64,000 nt of DNA from Acidobacteriota bacterium (GTDB lineage Bacteria > Acidobacteriota > Vicinamibacteria > Vicinamibacterales > UBA2999), in contig VFZN01000010.1 in assembly GCA_016871195.1 (NCBI GenBank), positions 38,179 to 102,178 on the forward strand, in the 5' to 3' direction. The notes under the pieces are model-generated. The model did not search any database. It worked only from the letters and a program-made list of their open reading frames with translations, and was not told the DNA's origin. Positions 29,224-39,284 of this stretch are shown one piece after another. The translations under genes and the position numbers were made by a program. Within the stretch, counting starts at the first letter, position 1, and each line of letters opens with the position of its first letter.

Positions 29224-32200
29224 ATGCCGAGACGGACTGACATTCACCGCGTGCTGGTCATTGGATCGGGTCCGATTGTCATCGGTCAGGCCTGCGAGTT
29301 CGACTATTCGGGCACTCAGGCCCTGAAGGCCCTGCGCAGTGAGGGCATCGAGGTGGTGCTGGTCAATAGCAACCCGGCGACGATTATGACCGACCCGGAA
29401 CTGGCAGACCGGACGTATGTCGAACCGCTGACGCCCGAGGCGCTGGAGAAGATCATTGCGGTCGAGCGTCCCGACGCGGTGCTGCCGACGGTGGGCGGAC
29501 AGACCGCGCTTAACCTCGCCGTGCAGCTTGACGAGCAGGGCATCCTGGCCCGCTACGGGGTCGACCTGATCGGCGCACAGATTCCGGCGATCAAGGTTGC
29601 CGAGGATCGGCTCCTGTTCAAGAACGCGATGCAGGAGATTGGCATCGACATGCCGCGCAGCGCCGTCGTCAAGTCGATGGACGAGGCGCTGACGACGGTG
29701 GCCGAGACCGGCTTTCCGGCCATCATCCGTCCGTCGTTCACCATGGGCGGCGTCGGCGGCGGCATCGCGTATAACCTCGAGGAATTCCAGGAGATCGTGA
29801 CGCGCGGGCTCAATCTGAGCCCGGTGCACGAGGTGCTCGTGGAAGAGTCGGTGATCGGGTGGAAAGAGTATGAGCTCGAGGTGATGCGCGACGGCGCCGA
29901 CAACTTCGTGGTCATCTGTTCCATCGAGAACATCGATCCGATGGGCGTGCACACCGGCGACAGCATCACGGTCGCTCCGGCACAGACGCTCACCGACCGC
30001 GAGTATCAGCGCATGCGCGATGCGGCGCGTCGCATCATCCGCCGCGTCGGTGTCGAAACGGGTGGCTCGAACATCCAGTTTGCGGTCAACCCGGCCGATG
30101 GCCGCATGACCGTCATCGAGATGAACCCGCGCGTGTCGCGGTCGTCGGCGCTGGCGTCAAAGGCGACCGGGTTCCCGATCGCGAAGATCGCCGCCAAGCT
30201 GGCGCTGGGCTACAGGCTCGACGAGATTCCCAACGACATCACCCGCACCACCCCGGCATCCTTCGAGCCGACCATCGATTACGTGGTCGTCAAGATTCCC
30301 CGCTGGAACTTCGAGAAGTTCCCGCAGGCCGATCGCACGCTGACGACGCAGATGAAGTCGGTGGGCGAGGCGATGTCTATCGGGCGCACGTTCAAGGAAG
30401 CCTTCCTGAAGGGGATGCGGTCGCTGGAGCTCGGCAAGGAGGGCCTGCTGTTCAGCCGGCCCAACCATCGTGCGGATCGTCCACGCACCGATGAAGAGGC
30501 AGACGACGAAGACGTGCAGCTGCGTCGGAAGCTGATCGTGCCGACCGATCGGCGGATATGGGCGCTGTTCCGCGCGCTCGAAAAAGGCTGGTCGACCGAG
30601 ACGCTGCACACACTGACCCGCATCGACCCGTGGTTCCTCGAGCAGTTCCGCGAGATGGTGGCACTGCGCCAGACTGCAGGACTCGTGGGTCTTCGGGAAA
30701 TGTCGTCTGACTTGATGCTGGCCCTCAAGCGGGCCGGCTTCGGTGATGCCGAGCTCGGGCACTTCCTCGGCACGGACGCCGCCGCCGTACGCGAGCGTCG
30801 TCGCGATCTCGGCATTGCCCCGGTGTTCAAGCGCATTGACACCTGTGCGGCCGAGTTCGAATCATTCACGCCGTACATGTACAGCGCGTACGAGTTCGAG
30901 TGCGAGTCGCAGCCCACCAGCCGCCGCAAGGTGATCATCCTCGGGAGCGGTCCCAACCGCATCGGGCAGGGCATCGAGTTCGACTATTGCTGTTGCCATG
31001 CCGTCTTCGGCTTCCGGAAGGAAGACTTCGAGACAATCATGGTGAACTGCAATCCCGAGACCGTCTCGACCGACTATGACACGGCCGACCGCCTCTATTT
31101 CGAACCGCTGACATTCGAGGATGTCATGGCGATTGTCGAACGCGAGCGCGAAGGCAATCCCGAGGTGGGCATCGTCGTGCAGTTCGGCGGACAGACCCCG
31201 CTCAAACTTGCGCTGGCCCTGCAGGAGGCCGGCGTCACGATGTACGGCACCAGTCCTGACTCGATCGATCTGGCCGAAGATCGGCAGCGGTTTGCGCAAC
31301 TGCTGTGGGACCTGGGCATTCCGCAGCCGTCGAGTGGCACGGCGACGTCGCGCGACGAAGCCCGGGATGTGGCGGCCCGGGTGGGCTTCCCCTGTGTCGT
31401 GCGTCCGTCCTATGTGCTTGGCGGCCGTAACATGGCCATCGTCTACGACGTGGCGAGCCTCGATCGCTACATGACGACCGCGGTGGATGTGTCGCACGAT
31501 CGGCCGATTCTCATCGACCGCTTTCTCGAGCATGCCAAGGAGATCGACGTCGACTGCGTGGCCGATGCCACCGGTGCCGTGCTTGTCGGCGGCATCATGG
31601 AACACATCGAGGAGGCCGGCATTCACTCGGGCGACAGCTCGTGTGTGGTGCCGCCGCCGTTCGTGGCCGAGAAGCATCTCGTCACCATCCGCGAGTTTTC
31701 GCGGCGCATCGCCCGAGCGCTGAAGGTCGTCGGCCTGATGAACGTCCAGTACGCCATCAAGGACGACACGGTGTATGTGCTCGAGGTCAATCCGCGCGCA
31801 TCACGCACGGTGCCGTATCTGGCCAAGGCGACCGGTGTGCCGCTGGCGCAGCTGGCGGCGCGAGTGATGGCGGGCCGCACCCTGGCGTCGCTGGGGCTGA
31901 CAGACGACCTGCAGCCGACGGGAGTGTTTGTGAAGAGCCCCGTGTTTCCGTTTGTGCGGTTCCCGGGCGTCGATTCGATTCTGGGGCCCGAGATGAAGTC
32001 GACGGGCGAGGTCATGGGCGGGGCCGAGTCGTTCGGCATGGCCTTCGCGAAGGCCATGCTCGGCGTGGGCCAGCGGTTGCCCGAGAGCGGTGCGGTCTGC
32101 ATCAGCGTCAATCACGAGGACAAGGAAGCCGTGCTGCCGATTGCGCGCGAGCTGGCCCGCCTGGGGTTCCGCTTGATCGGCACGCGCGGGACTGCGGCCT

Positions 32201-32502
32201 TCCTGCGAGCCCACGGACTTGACGCCGAAGTGGTCTTCAAGGTCAACGAGGGACGCCCGAGTCTCGCGGATGAAATTGTCAACCGCCGCATCGCCATGGT
32301 CATCAACACGCCGCTCGGTCGCGAATCGTTCTTCGACGACAAGTCCGTGCGCCGGGCGGCCATGATGAATGCGGTGCCCTGCATCACGACGATCACCGGC
32401 GCGGCGGCGGCGGTCGAGGCCATCCGCGCTCTGCGGCAGGAAGGCCTCAGCGTCAAGTCGCTGCAGGATTACCACGCCCCCACGTCAGAACCTGCTCGCT
32501 GA
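29224..32502 (+). CDS. carB: Carbamoyl-phosphate synthase large subunit
   Basis: A 1092-residue enzyme that makes carbamoyl phosphate from bicarbonate, ammonia and two ATP. It has two homologous ATP-grasp halves, the first starting [18 protein letters not shown] and the second [19 protein letters not shown], an oligomerisation region between them and a C-terminal MGS-like allosteric domain ([17 protein letters not shown]). Each half keeps its metal-binding MNPR/VNPR motif ([12 protein letters not shown] and [12 protein letters not shown]). It is directly downstream of carA. Confidence 0.98.
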   Translation: MPRRTDIHRVLVIGSGPIVIGQACEFDYSGTQALKALRSEGIEVVLVNSNPATIMTDPELADRTYVEPLTPEALEKIIAVERPDAVLPTVGGQTALNLAVQLDEQGILARYGVDLIGAQIPAIKVAEDRLLFKNAMQEIGIDMPRSAVVKSMDEALTTVAETGFPAIIRPSFTMGGVGGGIAYNLEEFQEIVTRGLNLSPVHEVLVEESVIGWKEYELEVMRDGADNFVVICSIENIDPMGVHTGDSITVAPAQTLTDREYQRMRDAARRIIRRVGVETGGSNIQFAVNPADGRMTVIEMNPRVSRSSALASKATGFPIAKIAAKLALGYRLDEIPNDITRTTPASFEPTIDYVVVKIPRWNFEKFPQADRTLTTQMKSVGEAMSIGRTFKEAFLKGMRSLELGKEGLLFSRPNHRADRPRTDEEADDEDVQLRRKLIVPTDRRIWALFRALEKGWSTETLHTLTRIDPWFLEQFREMVALRQTAGLVGLREMSSDLMLALKRAGFGDAELGHFLGTDAAAVRERRRDLGIAPVFKRIDTCAAEFESFTPYMYSAYEFECESQPTSRRKVIILGSGPNRIGQGIEFDYCCCHAVFGFRKEDFETIMVNCNPETVSTDYDTADRLYFEPLTFEDVMAIVEREREGNPEVGIVVQFGGQTPLKLALALQEAGVTMYGTSPDSIDLAEDRQRFAQLLWDLGIPQPSSGTATSRDEARDVAARVGFPCVVRPSYVLGGRNMAIVYDVASLDRYMTTAVDVSHDRPILIDRFLEHAKEIDVDCVADATGAVLVGGIMEHIEEAGIHSGDSSCVVPPPFVAEKHLVTIREFSRRIARALKVVGLMNVQYAIKDDTVYVLEVNPRASRTVPYLAKATGVPLAQLAARVMAGRTLASLGLTDDLQPTGVFVKSPVFPFVRFPGVDSILGPEMKSTGEVMGGAESFGMAFAKAMLGVGQRLPESGAVCISVNHEDKEAVLPIARELARLGFRLIGTRGTAAFLRAHGLDAEVVFKVNEGRPSLADEIVNRRIAMVINTPLGRESFFDDKSVRRAAMMNAVPCITTITGAAAAVEAIRALRQEGLSVKSLQDYHAPTSEPAR

Positions 32503-32511
32503 ATCTGAGTC

Positions 32512-32536
32512 GCACGGTGCAGTCCATGCACCGTGC
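32512..32536. terminator. Hairpin after carB
   Basis: Perfect ten-base stem GCACGGTGCA/TGCACCGTGC with a five-base loop, nine bases after the carB stop. No T-tract follows. It may end the carAB transcript or be a processing or regulatory hairpin ahead of comEC. Confidence 0.5.
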
Positions 32537-32602
32537 AGCACTCACGTCAGGGAGCATCCCCGGGGCAGCATGCCCGTCACATCTCTTGCATGACCGGTCG
32601 CC

Positions 32603-35080
32603 ATGCGCGTCGGTGTGCTGTGTGCGGTTGCGGTGTGTGTGGGCCTTGTCTGGGGGCTTCACTGGACCATCGTCATTCCGGAACTGGTGCTGCTCGTGGG
32701 AGCGGCTCTGATGGGTGCCGCTGCCGTCCTGTGGTGGCGCGGATCGATGCTGGGCACCGGCGTATTGCTCGCGCTGCTGCTGTGCGGAGCGGCGGCGCTC
32801 GAAGGGCACCGCGCCGCGGTAACGCTGGTGCAGTCGCCCCTGCGTCGCTGGCTCGACGAGCGCGCCGTACTGACGGCAGATGTCCGCAATCTGCCGCTCG
32901 TGTGGCTCGAAGGGACCCTTGCCGAAGACGCCGAGGTGCCAGGCGACGGTGTGCTGATGAGGCTCGACGTGTCGTCGGTGCGGCTCAGCCCCGAGCCGAG
33001 TCGCACGTCGGGGCGCGTCAACCTGACGGTCGGCGGCAGCGGGGCCCTCGAGGCGGCCCGGCAGTGGACGCAGGGACGGCGTGTGCGTGTGTCGGCGCGG
33101 CTGCGCCTGGCATCGGCGGTGCGTAACCGCGGATCGGCCTCGGCCTGGCTGCAATTGGTCCGGCGTCGCGGCGGGCTGTCTGGCAGCGTCAAGTCAGCGG
33201 CGCTGGTGGAGGTGATCGGCACGGGTTCGTGGTGGGAAGAACGGTCGGCCGACATCCGCGCCCGTGTCCGCGAGGCGCTGCGTCGCCATGTGCGAGGAGA
33301 CGACGAGGCGAGCCGTGCGGTGGCAACGGCGATTCTGATCGGCGAGCGCACCGCGCTCGACGAAGACCTTGAGCGGCGTCTCCAGCATGCCGGCACGTTT
33401 CACACCATCGCGATCTCTGGCGGGAACATCGCGATGCTGGCATCGGCCGTCGTTGCCGTGCTGTGGCTGTGCCGCGTCCGGTTTCGTGCGGCCGCGGTTG
33501 CGGCAGCGATCGTGCTGCTGGCACACGCGGCCGTCATTGCCCCAGGGGCCTCAGTGCGTCGGGCCACGGCGATGGCGTGTCTGTACTTTGGTCTGCAGGC
33601 TTTCGATCTTCGTGGGCGTGCAGGGGCCGTGGTCGCCTGGTCGTTCGTCGGGACGCTGCTGCTGATGCCCGAGGACGTCATCAACGCAGGGTTCTGGCTG
33701 AGCTACGGTGCGACGATGGCGCTGCTGGCGACATCAGCGATGCTGTCGTCGCCTTCCGGATGGCGCGGCCTCGTTGGCGCGGCGGTACTGGCAACGGCGG
33801 CGGTCGAACTGATGCTGGCCCCCGTCGCTGCGGGCGTTTTCGAGCGGATGACGCTCGCGGGACTCGTGCTGAACCTGCCGGCTGTTCCTGCGATGGCCGT
33901 GGTGCAGGCAGCGGCGTCGCTGACCGTGGTGGCCGACTGGTTTGGGCTGCCCTCACTGGCGATGGTCGGGGGCTGGTGTACCTGGGCTGGCACCCGTGTG
34001 CTGATCGACACCAGCCGGGTGGTCGAATGGTTGCCGTGGCTGACGTGGCGCGTGCCGGCACCTGGGCTCGTGACCTCGCTGCTGTACTACGGGCTGCTGG
34101 TGGTCTGCTGGTATCGCTGGTCACAGTGGTCACCAGCGACTCGGCGTTCTGCGGTGCTGTGTGCCCTGGGGCTGTGGGGATGGGTGGCCATCGCACCGGG
34201 GGCCCGACTGGGTCCCCGCGGGGACGGCACGCTTCAATTGACCATGTGGGACGTAGGCCAGGGGGATGCTCTGCTGGTCACGTTTCCCCGGGGACAGACG
34301 CTGCTCATCGATGCGGGAGGACGGCCGGGTGACCGTGGCCCTGACACGGGCGAGCGCATCGTGGGTCCCGCGCTCCGCGCGCGGGGGCTGGTGTCGGTCG
34401 ACTGGCTGCTGGTCACACACGGCGATGCCGACCATATCGGGGGAGCGGCCACCCTCGTGCATGAATTCCGGCCCCGTGAAATCTGGTACGGCATCGCGGT
34501 GGAGGGGCATCCGGCCGAGCAGCGGTTGCGAGAGGCGGCTGCCACCGTCGGGGCGTCGTGGCGCACGGTGCAGCGAGGCGATCTCGTCGAGGTCGATGGA
34601 GTACGAGTCCTGGCCCAGCATCCACGCCCTCCCGACTGGGCGAGGCGGCGCGCGCGGAACGACGACTCGGTCGTGCTGACGCTGTCTCTGGGCCAGGTGG
34701 ACCTCTGGCTCACCGGGGATGCCGGTATCGAGGTCGAACCAGAGTGGACCATGCCTGAAGAGCCCCGCTTCGTCGTGCTGAAGGTGGGCCACCACGGCAG
34801 CCGCACCTCGACGGGCGCGTTGCTGGTGGCTGCGCTTCGTCCGCAGCTGTCGCTGATATCCGCAGGCCGGGGCAACGCATTCGGGCATCCAGCCCCGGAC
34901 GTGCTGGCGCGCCTGCGGGCGGCCGGCAGTGCTATCGGCCGAACTGATGTCGACGGCCAAATCGACGTGCGGACAGACGGGATGGAGGTCTGGCTCAGGC
35001 GAGTGGATGACCGTCCGCATCGGTGGCAGCCTTTGCGGCCTGCCAGCGTGCTTCGAGGCTCTCGAGCGATTCCTCCGTGA
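32603..35080 (+). CDS. comEC: ComEC/Rec2-type DNA uptake channel
   Basis: Polytopic membrane protein of 825 residues that moves single-stranded DNA across the inner membrane in natural transformation. Order: an N-terminal membrane segment and DUF4131-like soluble part, the Competence domain with about eight to ten helices and the signature FHTIAISGGNIAMLA, and a C-terminal metallo-beta-lactamase domain with WDVGQGDALLV and THGDADHIGG. The HxxxDH metal motif suggests nuclease competence. The 3' end overlaps mazG by 86 bp on the opposite strand. No other competence genes are in the window. Confidence 0.93.
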   Translation: MRVGVLCAVAVCVGLVWGLHWTIVIPELVLLVGAALMGAAAVLWWRGSMLGTGVLLALLLCGAAALEGHRAAVTLVQSPLRRWLDERAVLTADVRNLPLVWLEGTLAEDAEVPGDGVLMRLDVSSVRLSPEPSRTSGRVNLTVGGSGALEAARQWTQGRRVRVSARLRLASAVRNRGSASAWLQLVRRRGGLSGSVKSAALVEVIGTGSWWEERSADIRARVREALRRHVRGDDEASRAVATAILIGERTALDEDLERRLQHAGTFHTIAISGGNIAMLASAVVAVLWLCRVRFRAAAVAAAIVLLAHAAVIAPGASVRRATAMACLYFGLQAFDLRGRAGAVVAWSFVGTLLLMPEDVINAGFWLSYGATMALLATSAMLSSPSGWRGLVGAAVLATAAVELMLAPVAAGVFERMTLAGLVLNLPAVPAMAVVQAAASLTVVADWFGLPSLAMVGGWCTWAGTRVLIDTSRVVEWLPWLTWRVPAPGLVTSLLYYGLLVVCWYRWSQWSPATRRSAVLCALGLWGWVAIAPGARLGPRGDGTLQLTMWDVGQGDALLVTFPRGQTLLIDAGGRPGDRGPDTGERIVGPALRARGLVSVDWLLVTHGDADHIGGAATLVHEFRPREIWYGIAVEGHPAEQRLREAAATVGASWRTVQRGDLVEVDGVRVLAQHPRPPDWARRRARNDDSVVLTLSLGQVDLWLTGDAGIEVEPEWTMPEEPRFVVLKVGHHGSRTSTGALLVAALRPQLSLISAGRGNAFGHPAPDVLARLRAAGSAIGRTDVDGQIDVRTDGMEVWLRRVDDRPHRWQPLRPASVLRGSRAIPP

Positions 35081-35840
35081 GCGCGCGGCCTTCGGCCCGT
35101 GCGGTGGCTTCCATCTGCCCGAAGCGGCGATGAAACTTGTCGGTGGCCCGCTGCAGGGCCCGCTCGGGAGACAGCCCCATCTTGCGGCCGAGGTTGGTGA
35201 GGGCAAACAGCACGTCTCCGTATTCGTCCTCGACGGCCGCACTCTGCAAGCCGTGAAGGGCCACGGCCTCACGCAGTTCGGCGACTTCCTCGTCAATCTT
35301 GTCGAGGACGGGAAGCGCATCGGGCCAGTCGAAGCCGACGGAGGCGGCCCGTGCTCCGACCTTTTCGGCGCGCAGCAACGCCGGCAGGGCGCGGGGAATG
35401 CCTCCGAGCAGGGGCTTCTGCGGCTTGCCTGCCTGGGCGCGTTCGGCCGTCTTGATGTCGTCCCATTGGGCCCTGACGCCAGTCGACGTGATGTCGCGCG
35501 TGGCCGACAGGGGCAGACCATCGGGCGTAAATACGTGCGGATGGCGGCGAATGAGCTTGTCGAGCACGGACTGCAGGGCGTCGGCCAGGGTGAAGTGCCC
35601 GGGTTCGCTGCAGAGCTGTGCGATGAACACCGCCTCGAAGACGACATCGCCGAGTTCCTCGCAGATGCCCGCCCAGTCGCCTTCGTCTATGGCGTCGAGC
35701 AGCTCGCAGGTTTCCTCGAGGACGAACGGGCGGAGGGTGGCGAGGGTCTGCTCGCGGTCCCATGGGCAGCCCTCGGGACTGCGCAGCATCTGCATGATTT
35801 CGATGAGTCGGTCGAGGTGAGGGCCAGCCGGACGGGACAT
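34995..35840 (-). CDS. mazG: Nucleoside triphosphate pyrophosphohydrolase MazG
   Basis: House-cleaning NTP pyrophosphatase of 281 residues. The first MazG domain has CPWDREQTLATLRPFVLEE and the ELGDVVFEAVFIAQL metal site (E-x2-D type). The second has FDWPDALPVLDKIDEEVAEL and EYGDVLFALTNLGRKMGL. ATG 35840 is chosen; a TTG two codons earlier is less likely. It converges on comEC and is divergent from the MBL hydrolase gene, with a TAGCAT hexamer six bases before its ATG. Confidence 0.94.
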   Translation of the reverse strand: MSRPAGPHLDRLIEIMQMLRSPEGCPWDREQTLATLRPFVLEETCELLDAIDEGDWAGICEELGDVVFEAVFIAQLCSEPGHFTLADALQSVLDKLIRRHPHVFTPDGLPLSATRDITSTGVRAQWDDIKTAERAQAGKPQKPLLGGIPRALPALLRAEKVGARAASVGFDWPDALPVLDKIDEEVAELREAVALHGLQSAAVEDEYGDVLFALTNLGRKMGLSPERALQRATDKFHRRFGQMEATARAEGRALTEESLESLEARWQAAKAATDADGHPLA

Positions 35841-35846
35841 GGGCAA

Positions 35847-35856
35847 ATGCTATCAT
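35847..35856. promoter_or_regulatory. Overlapping divergent -10 boxes of mazG and the MBL gene
   Basis: Minus strand TAGCAT (35847-35852) ends six bases before the mazG ATG; plus strand TATCAT (35851-35856) ends seven bases before the TTG at 35864. The hexamers share two bases, so the two leaderless-type promoters cannot be occupied at the same time. Confidence 0.4.
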
Positions 35857-35863
35857 TCGAGGA

Positions 35864-36643
35864 TTGCGCGCACGGGTGACGGTTCTCGGAAGCGGCACCT
35901 CGCACGGGGTGCCTATGATCGGCTGCGAGTGCCGGGTCTGCCGATCAGGTGATCAGCACGATCGGCGCCTGCGTCCGTCGATTTACATCGACGTGCACAA
36001 CGGCCCCGCCATGCTGGTCGATACCTCGACCGACCTGCGCCAGCAGGCGCTGACGCACCACCTGACGCGACTCGACGCGATCCTTTTCACGCACCACCAC
36101 GCCGACCACGTGCTCGGATTCGACGAAGTCCGTCGCTTCAATGCGCTGACCGGCGGACCGATTCCGATGTGGGCGGCGCCCTCGACCGGCAGCGAACTGC
36201 GCCGCATCTTCAGCTATGGCTTCGGGGCCCTGTCGCAGAAGGGCGGTGGCCTTCCCGAGGCGGACCTGCACGACATCGACGGTCCGTTCCAGATCAGTGG
36301 TGTGACCGTTCAGCCGGTGCCGCTGCTGCACGGCCGCATGCCGATCCTCGGATTCCGCGTGGGCCGTTTTGCCTACCTGACTGATGCCAGCCGTATTCCT
36401 GACGAGTCGTGGCCGTTGCTGCAGGGGCTTGACGTACTGGTGCTGAACGCCCTGCGTCATCGTCCGCATCCGACGCACTTTACGCTGCTCGAAGCGGTGG
36501 CCGTGGCCGAGCGACTGGGGGTGCGAGAGGTCTGGTTCACGCACGTGTGCCACGATTTGCCGCACGCCGAGACCAACCGGTCGCTGCCGTCGGGCATGGC
36601 GCTGGCCTACGACGGTCTGGTGCTCGACGTCGAGGTGGCCTGA
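35864..36643 (+). CDS. MBL-fold phosphodiesterase-like hydrolase (PhnP type)
   Basis: A 259-residue metallo-beta-lactamase-fold hydrolase. The N-terminal motif LGSGTSHGVPMIGCECRVC includes the extra Cys zinc site typical of the PhnP group; the main metal motif is FTHHHADHVLGFDEVR, and later ligands are in LTDASRIPD and FTHVCHDLPH. PhnP relatives cleave cyclic ribose phosphates and other phosphodiesters; the substrate here is not known. The start is TTG 35864, seven bases after TATCAT; GTG 35876 is an alternative. ribF begins one base after its stop. Confidence 0.85.
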   Translation: MRARVTVLGSGTSHGVPMIGCECRVCRSGDQHDRRLRPSIYIDVHNGPAMLVDTSTDLRQQALTHHLTRLDAILFTHHHADHVLGFDEVRRFNALTGGPIPMWAAPSTGSELRRIFSYGFGALSQKGGGLPEADLHDIDGPFQISGVTVQPVPLLHGRMPILGFRVGRFAYLTDASRIPDESWPLLQGLDVLVLNALRHRPHPTHFTLLEAVAVAERLGVREVWFTHVCHDLPHAETNRSLPSGMALAYDGLVLDVEVA

Positions 36644-36644
36644 G

Positions 36645-37583
36645 ATGGTCATCGCGCACTATCCGGACGAGGCCCGGCCGGCACGGTGGTCGGGGCCGGT
36701 GGTGGCGATCGGCAATTTTGATGGCGTGCACCGCGGACATCTCAAGCTCATTGAGCGGATCCGCGACGCGGCGCAGGCCCGCGGCACGGTCGCGGTGGTG
36801 CTGACGTTCGACCCGCATCCTCCCCGGGTGCTGCGTCCCGACAAGGCGCCGCCCCTGCTGATGACGCTCGACCAGAAGGCCGCTACCCTTGAAGGTGCCG
36901 GCGTGGCCGGTCTGGCAGTGGTCAGGTTTTCTGCGGCCATGGCCACGTGGGAGCCCGAGCAGTTTGTGCGCCGTGTGCTGGTCGACTGGCTGCGGGCCAG
37001 CGAGGTGTGGGTCGGGGCCGACTTCCTGTTCGGCCGGAACCGGTCGGGGACGTTCTCGCTGCTGCGCACGCTGGGGCAGCAGTGGGGCTATCGCGCCGAG
37101 AAGGTTGACCCGGTGCGCTACCGTGACTTCATCATTTCGAGTACGCGCATTCGACGGCTGCTGACCGAGGGGCGGGTCGATGAGGCCTCGGCGCTGCTCG
37201 GGCGCCACTATGCCGTCACGGGCGCGGTGGTGACCGGACAGCAGCGTGGGCGCCTGCTCGGGTTTCCCACGGCGAATCTGGCAACGTCCAACGAGCTGGT
37301 GCCGATGCCAGGGGTCTATGCCACACTCGTGTCGGTCGACGGGCATACCTATCGGGCGGTGACCAACATCGGCCTGCGGCCCACGTTCGGTGACGCTCTT
37401 GCCCCGACCGTCGAGTCGCACCTGCTCGACACCACGCTCGACCTGTATGACCGAACGGTGGCCGTCGCATTTGTGCAGCGACTTCGCGATGAGCAGCGCT
37501 TTGCGGATGTCGAGGCGTTGCGCGGACAGATCGCGGCCGACGTCGCGCAGGCTGTCCGGTTATTCGATAAACTCTCGCTGTGA
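36645..37583 (+). CDS. ribF: Bifunctional riboflavin kinase/FAD synthetase
   Basis: A 312-residue enzyme that makes FMN and then FAD. The N-terminal adenylyltransferase domain has VVAIGNFDGVHRGHLKLI, LTFDPHPPRVL and a DFIISSTRIRRLL loop. The C-terminal riboflavin kinase domain has GRLLGFPTANLA, MPGVYATLV and NIGLRPTFG. Supply of FAD fits the ETF flavoproteins made elsewhere in the window, though there is no physical link. The stop overlaps a small downstream reading frame. Confidence 0.96.
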   Translation: MVIAHYPDEARPARWSGPVVAIGNFDGVHRGHLKLIERIRDAAQARGTVAVVLTFDPHPPRVLRPDKAPPLLMTLDQKAATLEGAGVAGLAVVRFSAAMATWEPEQFVRRVLVDWLRASEVWVGADFLFGRNRSGTFSLLRTLGQQWGYRAEKVDPVRYRDFIISSTRIRRLLTEGRVDEASALLGRHYAVTGAVVTGQQRGRLLGFPTANLATSNELVPMPGVYATLVSVDGHTYRAVTNIGLRPTFGDALAPTVESHLLDTTLDLYDRTVAVAFVQRLRDEQRFADVEALRGQIAADVAQAVRLFDKLSL

Positions 37584-37834
37584 CCTTGCCCTTGACGGCC
37601 GTGACGATGACGGTCACGCCTGACGCCTCGGGCCGAGCGCTGCTTGATGTGGCGTGCCGGCAGCTGTGCTGCGACACGGGGCTCGGGGCCGACGCCGCCG
37701 ATCGCCTGTGCCGGGCGCTGGCTGACGCGCTGCCGGAGGCAGGCCCCCGCGCTTCCGAGTGGTGCGTGACCTTTGACTGCACGGACGGACACCTGCGCCT
37801 GGCCCTGCAGGGGCAGGTGATCGCCGAGGAATGA
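37580..37834 (+). CDS. Small hypothetical protein
   Basis: An 84-residue frame between ribF and cysS. Its GTG start overlaps the ribF stop (GTGA), and it ends eight bases before cysS. It is cysteine-rich (CRQLCCDTG, WCVTFDCTDG) with a short helix-like stretch AADRLCRALADALPE. No family is recognised. Tight packing argues for a real gene; lack of any known motif argues for caution. A TAAACT hexamer ends six bases before its GTG, but that sequence is also ribF coding sequence. Confidence 0.5.
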   Translation: MTLPLTAVTMTVTPDASGRALLDVACRQLCCDTGLGADAADRLCRALADALPEAGPRASEWCVTFDCTDGHLRLALQGQVIAEE

Positions 37835-37841
37835 CACAGCG

Positions 37842-39257
37842 ATGATGCGGCTCTATAACACGCTCACCCGACAGCAGGAACCGTTCGCGCCCCTGCGCGA
37901 CGACACCGTGCGCATGTATACATGTGGCCTGACCGTGTATGCGCGCGGGCACATCGGCAACTTCCGGACGTTCGTCAGTGTCGACGTGCTGCGACGGGCG
38001 CTCAAGGACGTGGGCGGATGGAAGATGCACCACGTGATGAATTTCACCGATGTCGACGACAAGACGATCATCGGAGCCCAGAAGGCCGGTATGGAGCTGC
38101 GGCAGTACACCGACCAGTACATCGACGCGTTCCGCGAAGATGCCGCCCGTCTCGGGATTGAATCGGTCGAGGATACGCCGAGGGCCACTGACGAGGCGAA
38201 CCTCGAAGCCATGGCCCGGATGATTCGTCAGCTCGAAGCCAACGGGCACACCTATGAGAGCGACGGGTCGATCTATTTCCGTATTGCCACCCTGCCGGGT
38301 TATGGCAAGCTGGCGCGTCTCAATCACGAGGGCATCCAGGCCGGAGCGCGGGTGGATGCGGACAACTACACCAAGGAAGACGCCCGCGATTTCGTCCTGT
38401 GGAAGGCCACGCGGCCCGGTGAACCCACCTGGAACTGCGGCGTCGGCCCGGGTCGGCCGGGCTGGCACATCGAGTGCTCGGCCATGGCGCTGCGGCTGCT
38501 GGGGGAGTCACCTATCGACATCCACACCGGCGGAATCGACCTCGTGTTTCCCCATCACGAGAATGAAATCGCGCAGAGTGAAGGGGCCACCGGTCAGCCG
38601 TTCTCGCGCTTCTGGATTCACACCGAGCACCTGCTGGTCGACGACCAGAAGATGTCGAAGTCGCTGGGCAATGTCTACACGCTGAGCGATATCACGTCGC
38701 GGGGCTTCCGACCCTCCGCCCTTCGGTATCTGCTGCTGTCAGCGCACTACCGCAAGCAGCTCAACTTCACCTTCACGGGCTTGCAGCAGGCGGAAGAGGC
38801 CCTGCGGCGCCTCATCGATTGCCTCGATCGCATGGCGACGGTGACCCGTGCCGGTGCGCACGCGGCGCTGCAACAGAGTGCGGCCGATGCGCGACAGGCA
38901 TTCGACGAGGCTCTCTCGGACGACCTCAACACGTCGGCCGGTCTCGCGGCCATGTTCGATCTGGTGCGTGTGGTGAATACGGCCATCGATCAGGCCCAAA
39001 TCGGGCGCGATGATGTGGCGGCGCTCGAGAAAATCTTCGGGCACTTCGACGATGTGCTGGGGGTGATGTCGCTGCGGCGGGCGGAAGACCGCGAGCCACC
39101 GATTCCGGAAGCCGAAATCCAGGCGGCCATCGAAGCCCGACACGCGGCGCGGCGGGCTCGTAATTTCTCGGAAGCCGACCGCATCCGCGAAGACATGGCG
39201 GCCCGGGGCGTGCTGTTCGAGGACAGCGCGCAGGGCACCCGCTGGAAGCGTAAGTGA
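37842..39257 (+). CDS. cysS: Cysteinyl-tRNA synthetase
   Basis: Class I synthetase of 471 residues. HIGH region: VYARGHIGNFRTFVSVD; KMSKS: DQKMSKSLGNVYT. Zinc ligands are the Cys in MYTCGLTVY, the Cys in HIECSAMAL and the His/Glu in FPHHENEIAQSE. Two consecutive ATGs (37842, 37845) are possible starts. A tRNA-Cys gene lies 0.6 kb downstream. Confidence 0.97.
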   Translation: MMRLYNTLTRQQEPFAPLRDDTVRMYTCGLTVYARGHIGNFRTFVSVDVLRRALKDVGGWKMHHVMNFTDVDDKTIIGAQKAGMELRQYTDQYIDAFREDAARLGIESVEDTPRATDEANLEAMARMIRQLEANGHTYESDGSIYFRIATLPGYGKLARLNHEGIQAGARVDADNYTKEDARDFVLWKATRPGEPTWNCGVGPGRPGWHIECSAMALRLLGESPIDIHTGGIDLVFPHHENEIAQSEGATGQPFSRFWIHTEHLLVDDQKMSKSLGNVYTLSDITSRGFRPSALRYLLLSAHYRKQLNFTFTGLQQAEEALRRLIDCLDRMATVTRAGAHAALQQSAADARQAFDEALSDDLNTSAGLAAMFDLVRVVNTAIDQAQIGRDDVAALEKIFGHFDDVLGVMSLRRAEDREPPIPEAEIQAAIEARHAARRARNFSEADRIREDMAARGVLFEDSAQGTRWKRK

Positions 39258-39264
39258 TGGCCTG

Positions 39265-39284
39265 GCCGTTGCATCCGCAACGGC
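39265..39284. promoter_or_regulatory. Hairpin directly ahead of yraN
   Basis: Perfect eight-base stem GCCGTTGC/GCAACGGC with a four-base loop that ends at the base before the ATG of yraN. It occupies the place of the Shine-Dalgarno and could restrict translation or mark the end of the cysS transcript. Confidence 0.35.

Noticed and set aside
29044..29952. Minus-strand frame at the carA-carB junction
   Set aside because: It is antisense to two conserved genes and has no start signals or recognisable family.
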